Source: Rhodanobacteraceae bacterium (GTDB lineage: Bacteria > Pseudomonadota > Gammaproteobacteria > Xanthomonadales > SZUA-5). From it: 64,000 nucleotides of DNA. Shown piece after piece: positions 7,701-15,693 of this stretch. The number at the start of each line of letters is the position of its first letter. Within the stretch, counting starts at the first letter, position 1. The notes below the pieces were generated by a model, which saw only the letters and a program-made list of their open reading frames with translations, was not told the origin of the DNA and ran no database searches. The position numbers and the translations under genes are program-made. The DNA lies in NCBI GenBank assembly GCA_024234055.1, contig JACKOW010000001.1, forward strand, positions 784,001 through 848,000, given 5' to 3'.

Positions 7701-9125
7701 ATGACCGGAACCCCTGAGTGCTTTGATGAAATGGGATGGCCAGACCATACCCGTGCGCCTTATGCGCTGGTCGATGCCTGGCTGAAATCGCTGCCAAGGC
7801 CGCAGCTGGAGCTCAAGCGTCGCGAGGCCGAAAGTCTGTTCAGGCGCATCGGCATCACCTTTGCGGTGTACACCGACGGCGGCGATCCGGAACGCCTGAT
7901 CCCCTTCGATCTGATCCCGCGGGTGCTGGCGCAGGCCGAATGGCAGAACCTCAAGCTCGGACTGGAGCAGCGGGTGAAGGCGCTGAATGCCTTCATTCAC
8001 GATGTCTACCACGGTCGCGAGATCATCCGCGCCGGCCGCATACCCGAGCATCTGGTGCTCAACAATGCTCAGTTCCGGCCGGAAATGGCCGGCTTCGACG
8101 TACCCTGCGGCATCTACAGTCACATCGCCGGTATCGACATGGTTCGGACCGGGCCGGATCAGTACTACGTGTTGGAGGACAACTGCCGTACGCCTTCCGG
8201 CGTGTCCTACATGGTCGAGAACCGCGAGGTCATGCTGCGGCTGTTCCCGGATTTGTTCCGTCGCGCCTCGGTGGCGCCGGTGGCACATTACCCGGACGAA
8301 TTGCTGGAAACGCTGCGCTCGGTGCCGCCGGTCAACTGCAAGGGCGAACCCACCGTGGTGCTGCTGACGCCGGGCATCCACAACAGCGCCTATTACGAGC
8401 ACGCCTTTCTGGCCGACGAGATGGGCATCGATCTGGTCGAAGGCGCCGATCTGCTGGTGCAGAACGATGTCTGCTACATGCGCACCACCTCCGGGCTGGA
8501 GCGGGTCGATGTCATCTATCGCCGCATCGACGACGACTTCATCGATCCGCTGGTGTTCAACCCGAACTCGATGCTGGGCGTGCCCGGCCTGTATTTCGCC
8601 TATCGCGCCGGCAACGTCAACCTCACCAACGGCATTGGTGCCGGCATTGCCGATGACAAGGCGGTCTACATCCACGTACCGGAAATGATCCGTTTCTACC
8701 TGGGCGAGGAACCGCTGCTGTCGAATGTGCCGACCTGGGACTGCCGCAAGGCCGACGATCTCAAGTACGTGCTGGCCCACCTCGATCAGCTGGTGGTCAA
8801 GGCCGTCCATGGTTCGGGCGGCTACGGCATGCTGGTCGGACCGCACGCCAGCAAGGCGCAGCTGGCCGAATTCACCCAGTTGCTGAAGACCCGTCCCACC
8901 GATTACATCGCCCAGCCGACGCTGGCCCTGTCCACGGTGCCGACCTTTGTCGAGCAGGGCATCGCGCCGCGGCATGTGGATTTGCGGCCCTTTGTGCTCA
9001 GCGGCGGCGATCGCATCCGCATCGTTCCCGGCGGCTTGACCCGCGTGGCCCTGACCGAGGGTTCGCTGGTGGTCAATTCTTCGCAGGGCGGCGGGACCAA
9101 GGACACCTGGGTGCTGGAGACCTGA
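7701..9125 (+). CDS. Circularly permuted ATP-grasp protein (COG2308 type)
   Basis: A 474-residue protein of the circularly permuted ATP-grasp type 2 family (DUF404/DUF407). Family stretches seen are GITFAVYTDGGDPERLIPFD (residues ~50-70), the strongly conserved VLEDNCRTPSGVSYMVENR (~155-175), NGIGAGIADDKAVY (~310), VVKAVHGSGGYGMLVGP (~365-382) and the C-terminal HVDLRPFVLSGG...LTRVALTEGSLVVNSSQGGGTKDTW. By family knowledge it should form an ATP-dependent carboxylate-amine bond; the substrate is unknown. GGGAG precedes the ATG at 7701. Its stop overlaps the next start (TGATG), so it is coupled to the alpha-E gene. Confidence 0.95.
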   Translation: MTGTPECFDEMGWPDHTRAPYALVDAWLKSLPRPQLELKRREAESLFRRIGITFAVYTDGGDPERLIPFDLIPRVLAQAEWQNLKLGLEQRVKALNAFIHDVYHGREIIRAGRIPEHLVLNNAQFRPEMAGFDVPCGIYSHIAGIDMVRTGPDQYYVLEDNCRTPSGVSYMVENREVMLRLFPDLFRRASVAPVAHYPDELLETLRSVPPVNCKGEPTVVLLTPGIHNSAYYEHAFLADEMGIDLVEGADLLVQNDVCYMRTTSGLERVDVIYRRIDDDFIDPLVFNPNSMLGVPGLYFAYRAGNVNLTNGIGAGIADDKAVYIHVPEMIRFYLGEEPLLSNVPTWDCRKADDLKYVLAHLDQLVVKAVHGSGGYGMLVGPHASKAQLAEFTQLLKTRPTDYIAQPTLALSTVPTFVEQGIAPRHVDLRPFVLSGGDRIRIVPGGLTRVALTEGSLVVNSSQGGGTKDTWVLET

Positions 9126-10066
9126 TGCTCGCCCGAACTGCCGAAAGTCTGTACTGGCTGGCCCGCTACGTGGAGCGCGCCGATTACGTCGCGCGCCTGC
9201 TGCAGGGGGCGGGGCACATGAGCGCCGTGCGGGTGGATGCCGAGCGCAGCAGCGAGTGGGAATCGGCGCTGGTGGCCTCGGGCTGCCATCACGACTACTT
9301 CGCCAGCCGTGACACCGCCAATGCCGAGGGCGTGATCGCCTATCTGGCCTTCGACCAGAACAATCCCTCGTCCATCGTCAGCTGCATCGGCACCGCCCGG
9401 CGCAATGCGCGCACGGTGCGCACGGCGCTGACCGCCGACATGTGGGATGCGGTCAACAGCACCTGGCTGGAGCTGCGCGAGTTCGACTTCGCGGCCATGG
9501 ACGATGATCGGCTGACCGCCTTTCTGGACTGGGTCAAGGCCCGCGCCGGGCTGTTCAACGGCGTCTACGCCAGCACCATGCTGCGCGCCGACGGCTTCCA
9601 TTTTGCCCGGCTCGGACAGTTCATCGAACGCGCCGACAACACCGCGCGCCTGCTCGACGTCAAATACCACGTCAAGCTGCCCAGCGCCGAGGATGTCGGC
9701 GGCGTGGTCGATTACTACCAATGGCTGGCGATCCTGCGCGTGCTCGCGGCGCGGCGGGCCTACCGGGTGCTGTTCAAGACCTCGGTGGCACCCATCCACG
9801 TGGCCGAGTTGCTGATCCTGCGCCCCGAATTCCCGCGCTCGCTGGTGTTCTGCTACGAGCAGATCACCAACCAGCTCGACCAGATCCAGGGGCACGATCC
9901 CAAGCGCAGTGCTGAGGGCAAGCGACTGGCCCATTCCATGTATGCGCAGCTGCGCTTCGGCCGCATCGACCATATCTTCAAGAGTGGTCTGCACGAATAC
10001 CTGACCGATGTGATCGTGCGCAATGACGAGCTGACGCGCGAGATCGCCCAAGGCTATTTCTTCTGA
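9125..10066 (+). CDS. Alpha-E domain protein (COG2307)
   Basis: A 313-residue all-helical alpha-E (DUF403) protein. MLARTAESLYWLARYVERADYVARLL is the diagnostic N-terminus, and HFARLGQFIERADNTARLLD is the internal counterpart. The helical protein is the constant partner of the circularly permuted ATP-grasp protein and may contribute to its substrate binding or act as a partner in ligation (inference from the literature on this neighbourhood). Its ATG overlaps the stop of the preceding gene by one base. A short hairpin (10079-10097) separates it from the transglutaminase gene. Confidence 0.95.
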   Translation: MLARTAESLYWLARYVERADYVARLLQGAGHMSAVRVDAERSSEWESALVASGCHHDYFASRDTANAEGVIAYLAFDQNNPSSIVSCIGTARRNARTVRTALTADMWDAVNSTWLELREFDFAAMDDDRLTAFLDWVKARAGLFNGVYASTMLRADGFHFARLGQFIERADNTARLLDVKYHVKLPSAEDVGGVVDYYQWLAILRVLAARRAYRVLFKTSVAPIHVAELLILRPEFPRSLVFCYEQITNQLDQIQGHDPKRSAEGKRLAHSMYAQLRFGRIDHIFKSGLHEYLTDVIVRNDELTREIAQGYFF

Positions 10067-10078
10067 GCAAGCGCATGA

Positions 10079-10097
10079 CGTCGGCCGCCGGCCGACG
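10079..10097. other. Short GC hairpin between coupled genes
   Basis: CGTCGGCC-GCC-GGCCGACG is a perfect 8-bp stem with a 3-nt loop between the alpha-E stop and the transglutaminase ribosome-binding site. There is no T-tract, so it is not a convincing terminator. It could affect message stability or attenuate expression within the operon. Confidence 0.5.
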
Positions 10098-10115
10098 CCA
10101 GGACCTGGAGTTCGC

Positions 10116-10922
10116 ATGCAACTGTCGATACACCACAGCACCCTCTATCGCTACGACGAGGCCGCGCATCGGGTCTTCCAGGCACTGCGGCTCTGGCCCA
10201 TTCCCGGCAGCGGCCAGGTGATCCGCTTCTGGCGGGTGGACATCGACGGGGTGCGGCTGGAGCCTACCTGTGTCGATGGCTTTGGCAATCCAGCGGCCAC
10301 CCATGTGATCGATCGGCTTGTCGATTCGATCAGGATCACGGTCCGCGCCGAGGTGCAGACCCAGGATCGCAGCGGTGTGCTCGGTGCAAGCACAGAGCCG
10401 CTGCCGCCGGCGTACTTCATGAACTCCACACCCTTGACCGCGCCGGATGTGGCCCTGCAGGAACTTGCCGCCACCTGCCGCGACGAAGGCGACGGTGAGG
10501 TTGCCCTGATTCACCGGCTGTGTACCGCGGTCAGTGAGCGCATCGATTACCAGCCCCATAGCACCCATGTCGCCACCTCCGCCGCTGAGGCCCTCAGCGC
10601 CGGCGCCGGCGTCTGCCAGGATCACGCCCATGTGCTGATCAGTTGCGCCCGCGTGCTGGGCTTCCCGGCCCGGTATATCAGCGGCTACCTGTGCGCTGGC
10701 GCCGGCCTGGCCGCCGCCAGTCACGCCTGGGCGGAAGTCTGGATCACCGATCTGGGGTGGGTGGGCTTTGATCCGGCCAACCGCGTCTGTCCAGACGATC
10801 GCTATGTGCGCGTCGCTGTCGGCCGCGACTACAACGACGCCGCCCCCGTGCGCGGCGTCCGCCACGGCGGTCTGGCCGAGACCCTGGAAGTGTCGGTGCA
10901 GGTGGGCGACGGTTCGCAGTAG
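10116..10922 (+). CDS. Transglutaminase-like cysteine peptidase family protein
   Basis: A 268-residue bacterial transglutaminase-like protein (COG1305) with N-terminal domain (MQLSIHHSTLYRYDEAAHRVFQ type) and catalytic core. The triad is visible: Cys167 in GAGVCQDHAH, His203 in ASHAWAEV, and Asp219 in GWVGFDPANR. By family knowledge it would cleave or form amide bonds. It is the third member of the ATP-grasp/alpha-E set, 49 bp downstream with GGAG before the ATG. No signal peptide, so cytoplasmic. A heptamer-type array begins directly after its TAG. Confidence 0.95.
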   Translation: MQLSIHHSTLYRYDEAAHRVFQALRLWPIPGSGQVIRFWRVDIDGVRLEPTCVDGFGNPAATHVIDRLVDSIRITVRAEVQTQDRSGVLGASTEPLPPAYFMNSTPLTAPDVALQELAATCRDEGDGEVALIHRLCTAVSERIDYQPHSTHVATSAAEALSAGAGVCQDHAHVLISCARVLGFPARYISGYLCAGAGLAAASHAWAEVWITDLGWVGFDPANRVCPDDRYVRVAVGRDYNDAAPVRGVRHGGLAETLEVSVQVGDGSQ

Positions 10923-11115
10923 CGGCGGGGCAGGGGGCACGGGGCACGGGAAAGGGGGCACGGGGCACGGGAAGAGCCCGGCGCTGTTGTGGTTCCAGAC
11001 TTGTGTGGACGCTCTTGCGCTTCAAAAGGGGGCACGGGGCACGGGGCAGGGGGCACGGGGCACGGGAAAAGCCGGGTGTTGCTGTGGGTCCAGACTTGTC
11101 TGGACGCTGTTGCGC
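10923..11115. repeat. Tandem pair of array-plus-palindrome composite elements
   Basis: Two consecutive units lie between the transglutaminase gene and the proteasome-like gene. Each consists of GGGGCAC/GGGGCAG heptamers, then CACGGGAARAGCCSGG, then a TGTGG(G/T)TCCAGAC palindrome (10993-11010 with one change, and a perfect copy at 11088-11105), then GCTSTTGCGCTT. They look like a direct duplication of roughly 80-105 bp. The remaining 160 bp up to 11275 is GC-rich, includes GCGGCGCCGCAGGCGCGGCGCC, and has no visible gene. Confidence 0.85.
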
Positions 11116-11275
11116 TTTGCGGAGGGACGCGCGCGCGGCCGCTTTTTACCTCCTCCTGTCCTGGAACACCCAAAGCGGCGCCGCAGGCGCGGCGCCCTCC
11201 AACGGCCGTGCGCGCCGTGCCCGACCCGGCGCGCTATGCTCGTCCCCCAAAATCGAAGCCAGGAAATCCCCTCAG

Positions 11276-12019
11276 ATGACTTATTGCGTTGGCCTGCTGC
11301 TGGACGAGGGCCTGGTGATGCTGGCCGATACCCGCACCAATGCCGGGATGGACAACATCTCGGTGTTCGCCAAGCTGCACGTCTTCCATGTGCCGGGCGA
11401 GCGCATGATCTCGATCATGACCGCCGGCAATCTGGCGATCTCGCAGGCGGTGGTGAACCTGATTCAGGATGGTCTGGCCGATCCCGAGACCGGCGCCATC
11501 CAGACCATCTACAACGTGCCAACCATGTTCAGGGCCGCGGCCCTGATCGGCGAAGCGGTACGCTGGGTGCACAAGAACCACGCCGATGCCATGCGCAAGC
11601 AGGATGTGGGCTTCGACGTCTCGATACTGCTCGGTGGACAGATCGCCGGACGCACGCTGCGCCTGTTCAACGTCTATGCCGCCGGCAATTTCATCGAAGC
11701 CACCCGGGACACGCCCTTCCTGCAGATCGGCGAGCACAAATACGGCAAGCCCATCCTCGATCGCGCCGTGAACAGCACCACCACACTGACCGACGGAGTG
11801 AAACTGGCGCTGATCTCGATGGACTCCACGCTCCGATCCAATCTGAGCGTGGGTCTGCCGCTGGACCTGCTGGTCTACAAGCGCGACGAACTGGTCGCGC
11901 CAGTGCAGCGTCGGATCTGCGAGAACGACGATTACTTCCTGATGATCCGCGAGCGCTGGTCTTCAGCGCTGCGCGAAGCCCATCGAAACATCCCGGCCCC
12001 GGATTGGGCGCTGGATTGA
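11276..12019 (+). CDS. Anbu-type proteasome homologue (BPH)
   Basis: A 247-residue Ntn-hydrolase of the ancestral beta-subunit (Anbu) proteasome family. After removal of Met1 the N-terminus is Thr1 (TYCVGLLLDEGLVMLADTRTN), giving the catalytic Thr1, with Asp17 in LADTRT and Lys32 in FAKLH at the expected proteasome positions. MTAGNLAISQAVVN and RLFNVYAAGNFIEAT fit the family. Anbu proteins form ring or helical oligomers by family knowledge. Their genes are typically found with ATP-grasp, alpha-E and transglutaminase genes, exactly the order here. The start at 11276 is fixed by the catalytic Thr. A 353-bp repeat-filled gap separates it from the transglutaminase gene, so it may have its own promoter. 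Confidence 0.93.
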   Translation: MTYCVGLLLDEGLVMLADTRTNAGMDNISVFAKLHVFHVPGERMISIMTAGNLAISQAVVNLIQDGLADPETGAIQTIYNVPTMFRAAALIGEAVRWVHKNHADAMRKQDVGFDVSILLGGQIAGRTLRLFNVYAAGNFIEATRDTPFLQIGEHKYGKPILDRAVNSTTTLTDGVKLALISMDSTLRSNLSVGLPLDLLVYKRDELVAPVQRRICENDDYFLMIRERWSSALREAHRNIPAPDWALD

Positions 12020-12302
12020 GTCAGCGGCATCGCCTGTGGGAGCGGCTTCAGCCGCGACCGAGGTATACCCGAAGCCGACGCATGGCGGGCAGAGCCCGCT
12101 CCCACTCAACATGCCGCAAGTCATTGATTTGAGGGCACGAGGGCGAGAGGGCACGAGGGCACGCAAGATCAAGAGCTCGCGGTGAGGCCGCCTTCGCGCG
12201 CCCTCGTGCCCTCGTGCCCTCTCGCCCTCCAAAGTTCGATGCGCGAATAGGCGCACCACCGCGGGCGACCGGAACTCCTGAAGCTGTGCGCTGTGCCAGC
12301 CG
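12020..12302. repeat. Convergent intergenic block: REP hairpin and octamer-like inverted arrays
   Basis: The sequence contains TGTGGGAGCGGCTTCAGCCG (about 12034) with a distal partner ending GCCCGCTCCCACT (about 12095-12108). It also contains GAGGGCACGAGGGCGAGAGG (about 12133-12165) and its inverted counterpart CCTCGTGCCCTCGTGCCC (about 12203-12232), which could form a long hairpin between the convergent Anbu and cNMP/rhodanese genes. GATGCGCGAATAGGCGCACC (about 12238) recurs near 44200. No gene is seen. Confidence 0.75.
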
Positions 12303-13349
12303 CTACTTCTTGTCCATCTGCTTGACCATGCCGGACAGGCCACCGGCCAGGGCGTAGGCCTCGAATCCGAGCTTGGTCAGGATGAAGGCAGCAGCGGCGC
12401 TGCGCTCGCCGGTGTTGCAGTAGCACAGATACGAGCGCCCGCGGTCCAGGTCCACAGCGTACTCACGCAGTCGGTACAAGGGCATGTTGATCGCACCCTT
12501 GATCGCGCGCTCGCTGAATTCCTCGGGTAGGCGCACATCGACCACGCCGGCGCCCTGGCGCACCAGGATCGAGGCCTTGCCGGGGGTCAGCCATTCCACC
12601 GTGGGTTGCTTCAACAGCTCGCTGAAGTCGCTCTTCTTCAGGCGCATCAGCTTGCCCGGCTTCATCATGGTCACCGAGGCATTGCGCACGCTGTTGGAGA
12701 GCAGCGCGTCTTCGCCGAAGCTGTCGCCGCGTACCAGATAGGCCACCACCGCCGGATCACCATCGCCGGACTGCAGCACGCTGGCAGCGCCGTCCTTGAT
12801 CACATAGAAGTAATCGCCGTCATCGCCTTCGCGAATGATGGTCTGGTTCTCGCTCACACTCAGTTCCTCGAAGCGCGAGAACAGTCGTTCCAGATTGCCG
12901 GCTGGCACCCGGCGCATGGCATTGTTCTGCAGCAGGCGGAAGATCCAGCGATTGCCGTCAGGATGCTTGTCCAGCAGCTTGAAGTCGGCGCTGCGGGTGA
13001 GCTGGTCGAAGGTGATGACCTTCTCCAGAAAGCGCCGGTCCAGCGACACCAACGTTGCGGTGAGTGACTGCACCGAGGCGGTAAAGCGCCGCGGCATCAG
13101 ATCGCCGATCGGGTAGCGGCCCTGCAGCGAATCCGCCACGATGTCCTTGCGCTTGCCGTCCGGGTAGTCGCCGGCGACGACACCGCCCAGCAGATAGTGG
13201 GTGATCTCGTCCTGATCACCGGCCTTGAACAGCACATGGCCCTTGCCGTACTCATCCGATTCCGCCTCGTTGGCAATCACGTCCAGATGCTCCGGACGCA
13301 GCGAATCCAGCGGGTAGAGATGCTTGAGCTGACTGGCGTCGATAGACAT
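12303..13349 (-). CDS. Double cNMP-binding domain plus rhodanese protein
   Basis: A 348-residue protein with two cyclic-nucleotide-binding beta-barrel domains (about residues 5-120 and 140-250; the second has IIREGDDGDYFYVIKDGAASV and RGDSFGEDALL). A C-terminal rhodanese domain (about 255-345) has VVDVRLPEEFSERAIKGAIN and catalytic Cys in CYCNTGERS. No helix-turn-helix is visible, so unlike CRP it is probably not a DNA-binding regulator but a nucleotide-gated sulfurtransferase or signalling protein (inference). ATG 13349 was chosen because the frame upstream reads through heptamer repeats only. It is convergent with Anbu. Confidence 0.85.
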   Translation of the reverse strand: MSIDASQLKHLYPLDSLRPEHLDVIANEAESDEYGKGHVLFKAGDQDEITHYLLGGVVAGDYPDGKRKDIVADSLQGRYPIGDLMPRRFTASVQSLTATLVSLDRRFLEKVITFDQLTRSADFKLLDKHPDGNRWIFRLLQNNAMRRVPAGNLERLFSRFEELSVSENQTIIREGDDGDYFYVIKDGAASVLQSGDGDPAVVAYLVRGDSFGEDALLSNSVRNASVTMMKPGKLMRLKKSDFSELLKQPTVEWLTPGKASILVRQGAGVVDVRLPEEFSERAIKGAINMPLYRLREYAVDLDRGRSYLCYCNTGERSAAAAFILTKLGFEAYALAGGLSGMVKQMDKK

Positions 13350-13400
13350 GGCCTGACCTGCGCAGCGCGATGGCCTGAATATAGCCCGATCGGTGGTGCT

Positions 13401-13484
13401 GGTTGTCGGTTGTCGGTTGTCGGTTGTCGGGACTCGGGACTCGGGACTCGGGACTCGGGACTCGGGGATCGGGGATCGGGAATC
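13401..13484. repeat. In-phase mixed heptamer array (12 copies, four words)
   Basis: Reading rightward the array has four GGTTGTC (13401-13428), five GGGACTC (13429-13463), two GGGGATC and one GGGAATC (to 13484), all in one unbroken 7-nt phase. Every word fits GG-N3-TC. It is followed by GGCTGTTGTGGGTCCAGAC, i.e. the 18-bp palindrome at 13496-13513. Confidence 0.95.
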
Positions 13485-14032
13485 GGCTGTTGTGGGTCCA
13501 GACTTGTCTGGACGCTTTTGACTCAAGAGTGTCCAGACAAGTCAGAACCTACAACGGCTGGATTGCTTCGTCGCTGCGCTCCTCTCCATGAACCCATATC
13601 GTAAGTTGTTGATGCGTCATTGCGAGGAGCGCAGCGACGAAGCAATCCAGGGTAGCGCCGCACACTCCTGGATTGCTTCGCTACGCTCGCAATGACGCGG
13701 GGGGTTCACGGCCCGTGGGCAGTTTCAGGCCGGAACAGGTGGCTCTCCATAAACCCATGTCGCAAGTCGTTGTAATGCCATATTCCGGCAAGAGACGGCT
13801 CTTGTAGCCCGAAGTGCGCGTAGCGCTCTCCGGGAGGTGACGCCAAAGAGCCCCGCTGAGCCGCTGCGCGGCACAACGGGCTACGCGCATCAGGCGGGTT
13901 CATGGCCCATGTGCAGTTTCGCGCCGATACAGGTGGCTCGCAATGACGCCGCTTTGGGGTCATCGTGGTTCCCGTGCCCCGTGCCTCGTGCCCCGACCGA
14001 CAACCGACAACCCAGAACCGGCTTCACCGCGC
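13485..14032. repeat. Mosaic intergenic block with palindromes and large inverted elements
   Basis: It holds palindrome GTCCAGACTTGTCTGGAC (13496-13513) facing a degenerate copy (13531-13548), then the inverted element CTGGATTGCTTCGTCGCTGC (about 13559), and TCATTGCGAGGAGCGCAGCG...GAAGCAATCCAG (about 13617-13650) with its mirror near 13672-13696. The CCCATRTCGYAAGT link (about 13594 and 13754) and the GTTCATGGCCC...CAGGTGGCTC module (about 13900-13940) follow. The block ends with CCGACAACCGACAACC (about 13996-14012), 20 bp from the ilvA stop codon. No gene is seen. Confidence 0.8.
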
Positions 14033-15565
14033 TCAGGCTCGCAGAAACTGCCGCACCACCGGGTTCTCGGTCTCGTCGACGCAGTCGAAGCCCAGGGCGT
14101 CCAGGCTGGCGCGCAGGGCGCTGGCATCCTCGGCGTCGGCAACCTCGATGCCAGCGAAGACCCGGCCGTATGCGGCGCCGTGGCTGCGATAGTGAAACAG
14201 CGTGATGTTCCAGCGCGTGCCCATCTGTTCGAGGAAGCGCAGCAGGGCGCCGGGGCGCTCCGGGAATTCGAAGCGATAGACGCGTTCGCGGCCATTGATC
14301 TCGGCGCGACCGCCGACCATATGGCGCACATGCAGCTTGGCCAGCTCGTTGTCGGTGTAGTCGCTGACGGCATAGCCTTCGGCCGCCAGCTGGGTGGCGA
14401 TCTCGCGGCGCTCGGCGGTGCCGCGGCGCAGGCTGATGCCCACATAGATCTGCGCCGCCGCTGCGGGCGTGAAGCGGTAGTTGAACTCGGTGACGCTGCG
14501 CGGGCCGAGTGCCCGGCAGAAGCGCAGGAAGCTGCCGGGTTCTTCGGGAATGCCGACGCCGAACACGGCTTCGTGCGATTCGCCGATCTCGGCACGTTCG
14601 GCCACATGCCGCAGCCGGTCGAAATTGACGTTGGCGCCGCTGGCCACGGCGCACAGCGTGGCGCCGGGCTGCTTCAGCGTTTCGGCGTAGCGTTTGAGGC
14701 CAGCCAGCGCCAGCGCGCCGGCTGGTTCGAGCATCACCCGGGTGTCATCGAAGACGTCCTTGATGGCTGCGCAGATCTCGTCGGTGTTGACCAGTACCAT
14801 GGCGTCGATGTGCTCGCGCAGCACCCGGAAGGTGTGGTCGCCGATGCGCTTGACCGCCACGCCGTCGACGAACAGCCCGACCTGATCCAGGGTCACCGCC
14901 TCGCCGGCCTTGAGTGCGGCATCCAGACAGGCGGCATCGACCGGCTCGACGCCGATGACCTTGATCTCGGGGCGTAGCGCCTTGATGTAGGCGGCCATGC
15001 CGGCCGCCAATCCGCCACCACCGACCGGAATGAAGACTGCGTCGATCGGCCCGGAATGCTGCCGCAACAGCTCCATCGCCACCGTGCCCTGACCGGCGAT
15101 CACCGCCGGATCATCGTAGGGATGGACGAAAGTCAGGCCGCGCTCGGTCGCCAGGCGCTTGCCGACCGCGGCCGCGGCGTCGTAGCCATCGCCTTCGAGA
15201 ATGATCTCGGCGCCATAGGCGGCCACCGCGTCGACCTTGATCGAGGGTGTGGTGCTGGGCATCACGATGGTGGCGCGGCAGCCGAGTTCGCGCGCCGCCA
15301 GAGCGACACCCTGGGCATGATTGCCTGCCGACACCGCCAGCACCCCGGCGGCGCGTTCGTCGGCGCTGAGGCTGGCCATCTTGTTGTAGGCGCCGCGCAG
15401 CTTGAAGGAAAACACCGGCTGCAGATCTTCGCGCTTGAGCAGCACGCGGTGCCCCAGTCGCCGCGACAGCCGCTGGGCTTCGGTCAGCGGTGATTCGATC
15501 GCCACCTCATAGACGCGAGAGGTGAGCACGGCGCGCAGATAATCGGGTATCGGATCCATGAACAT
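14033..15565 (-). CDS. ilvA: Biosynthetic threonine deaminase
   Basis: Threonine ammonia-lyase, first committed step of isoleucine synthesis (threonine to 2-oxobutanoate). At 510 residues it has the length of the biosynthetic enzyme. The PLP Lys55 is in FSFKLRGAYNK, the phosphate-binding loop is VGGGGLAAG, and two ACT-like regulatory domains follow, including FPERPGALLRFLEQM. Isoleucine inhibition is expected from the family. ATG 15565 follows GAAGGAAGCG closely; ATG 15559 two codons later is the alternative. It is divergent from the MFS gene across 128 bp, where TGTTGCATTGCAACA (about 15585) is a small hairpin. Confidence 0.96.
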   Translation of the reverse strand: MFMDPIPDYLRAVLTSRVYEVAIESPLTEAQRLSRRLGHRVLLKREDLQPVFSFKLRGAYNKMASLSADERAAGVLAVSAGNHAQGVALAARELGCRATIVMPSTTPSIKVDAVAAYGAEIILEGDGYDAAAAVGKRLATERGLTFVHPYDDPAVIAGQGTVAMELLRQHSGPIDAVFIPVGGGGLAAGMAAYIKALRPEIKVIGVEPVDAACLDAALKAGEAVTLDQVGLFVDGVAVKRIGDHTFRVLREHIDAMVLVNTDEICAAIKDVFDDTRVMLEPAGALALAGLKRYAETLKQPGATLCAVASGANVNFDRLRHVAERAEIGESHEAVFGVGIPEEPGSFLRFCRALGPRSVTEFNYRFTPAAAAQIYVGISLRRGTAERREIATQLAAEGYAVSDYTDNELAKLHVRHMVGGRAEINGRERVYRFEFPERPGALLRFLEQMGTRWNITLFHYRSHGAAYGRVFAGIEVADAEDASALRASLDALGFDCVDETENPVVRQFLRA

Positions 15566-15693
15566 CGCTTCCTTCGGTTCCTGATGTTGCATTGCAACAG
15601 GCAAAGCGTGCAACCGAGCGATCGTGCCAGGGTGATTGACGACAGCCCAGTGGGCGCACAGCATCCGCCCGGTCCCCGTTCGATGGCCCATTC

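Noticed and set aside
7560..8975. Long antisense open frame (471 aa) opposite the ATP-grasp gene
   Set aside because: It has low-complexity Gly/Arg/His/Asp-rich composition with no domain, and the opposite strand codes for a clearly recognisable protein with conserved motifs. It is a GC-rich shadow frame.
10079..10097. Terminator inside the ATP-grasp operon
   Set aside because: The hairpin has no T-tract and the downstream gene has its own ribosome site 10 bp on. I keep it as a hairpin only.
13350..13526. N-terminal extension of the cNMP/rhodanese protein into repeat DNA
   Set aside because: The extra residues are translations of heptamers (PESRVPSPESRV type), and the real domain begins at ATG 13349 with a better ribosome site.
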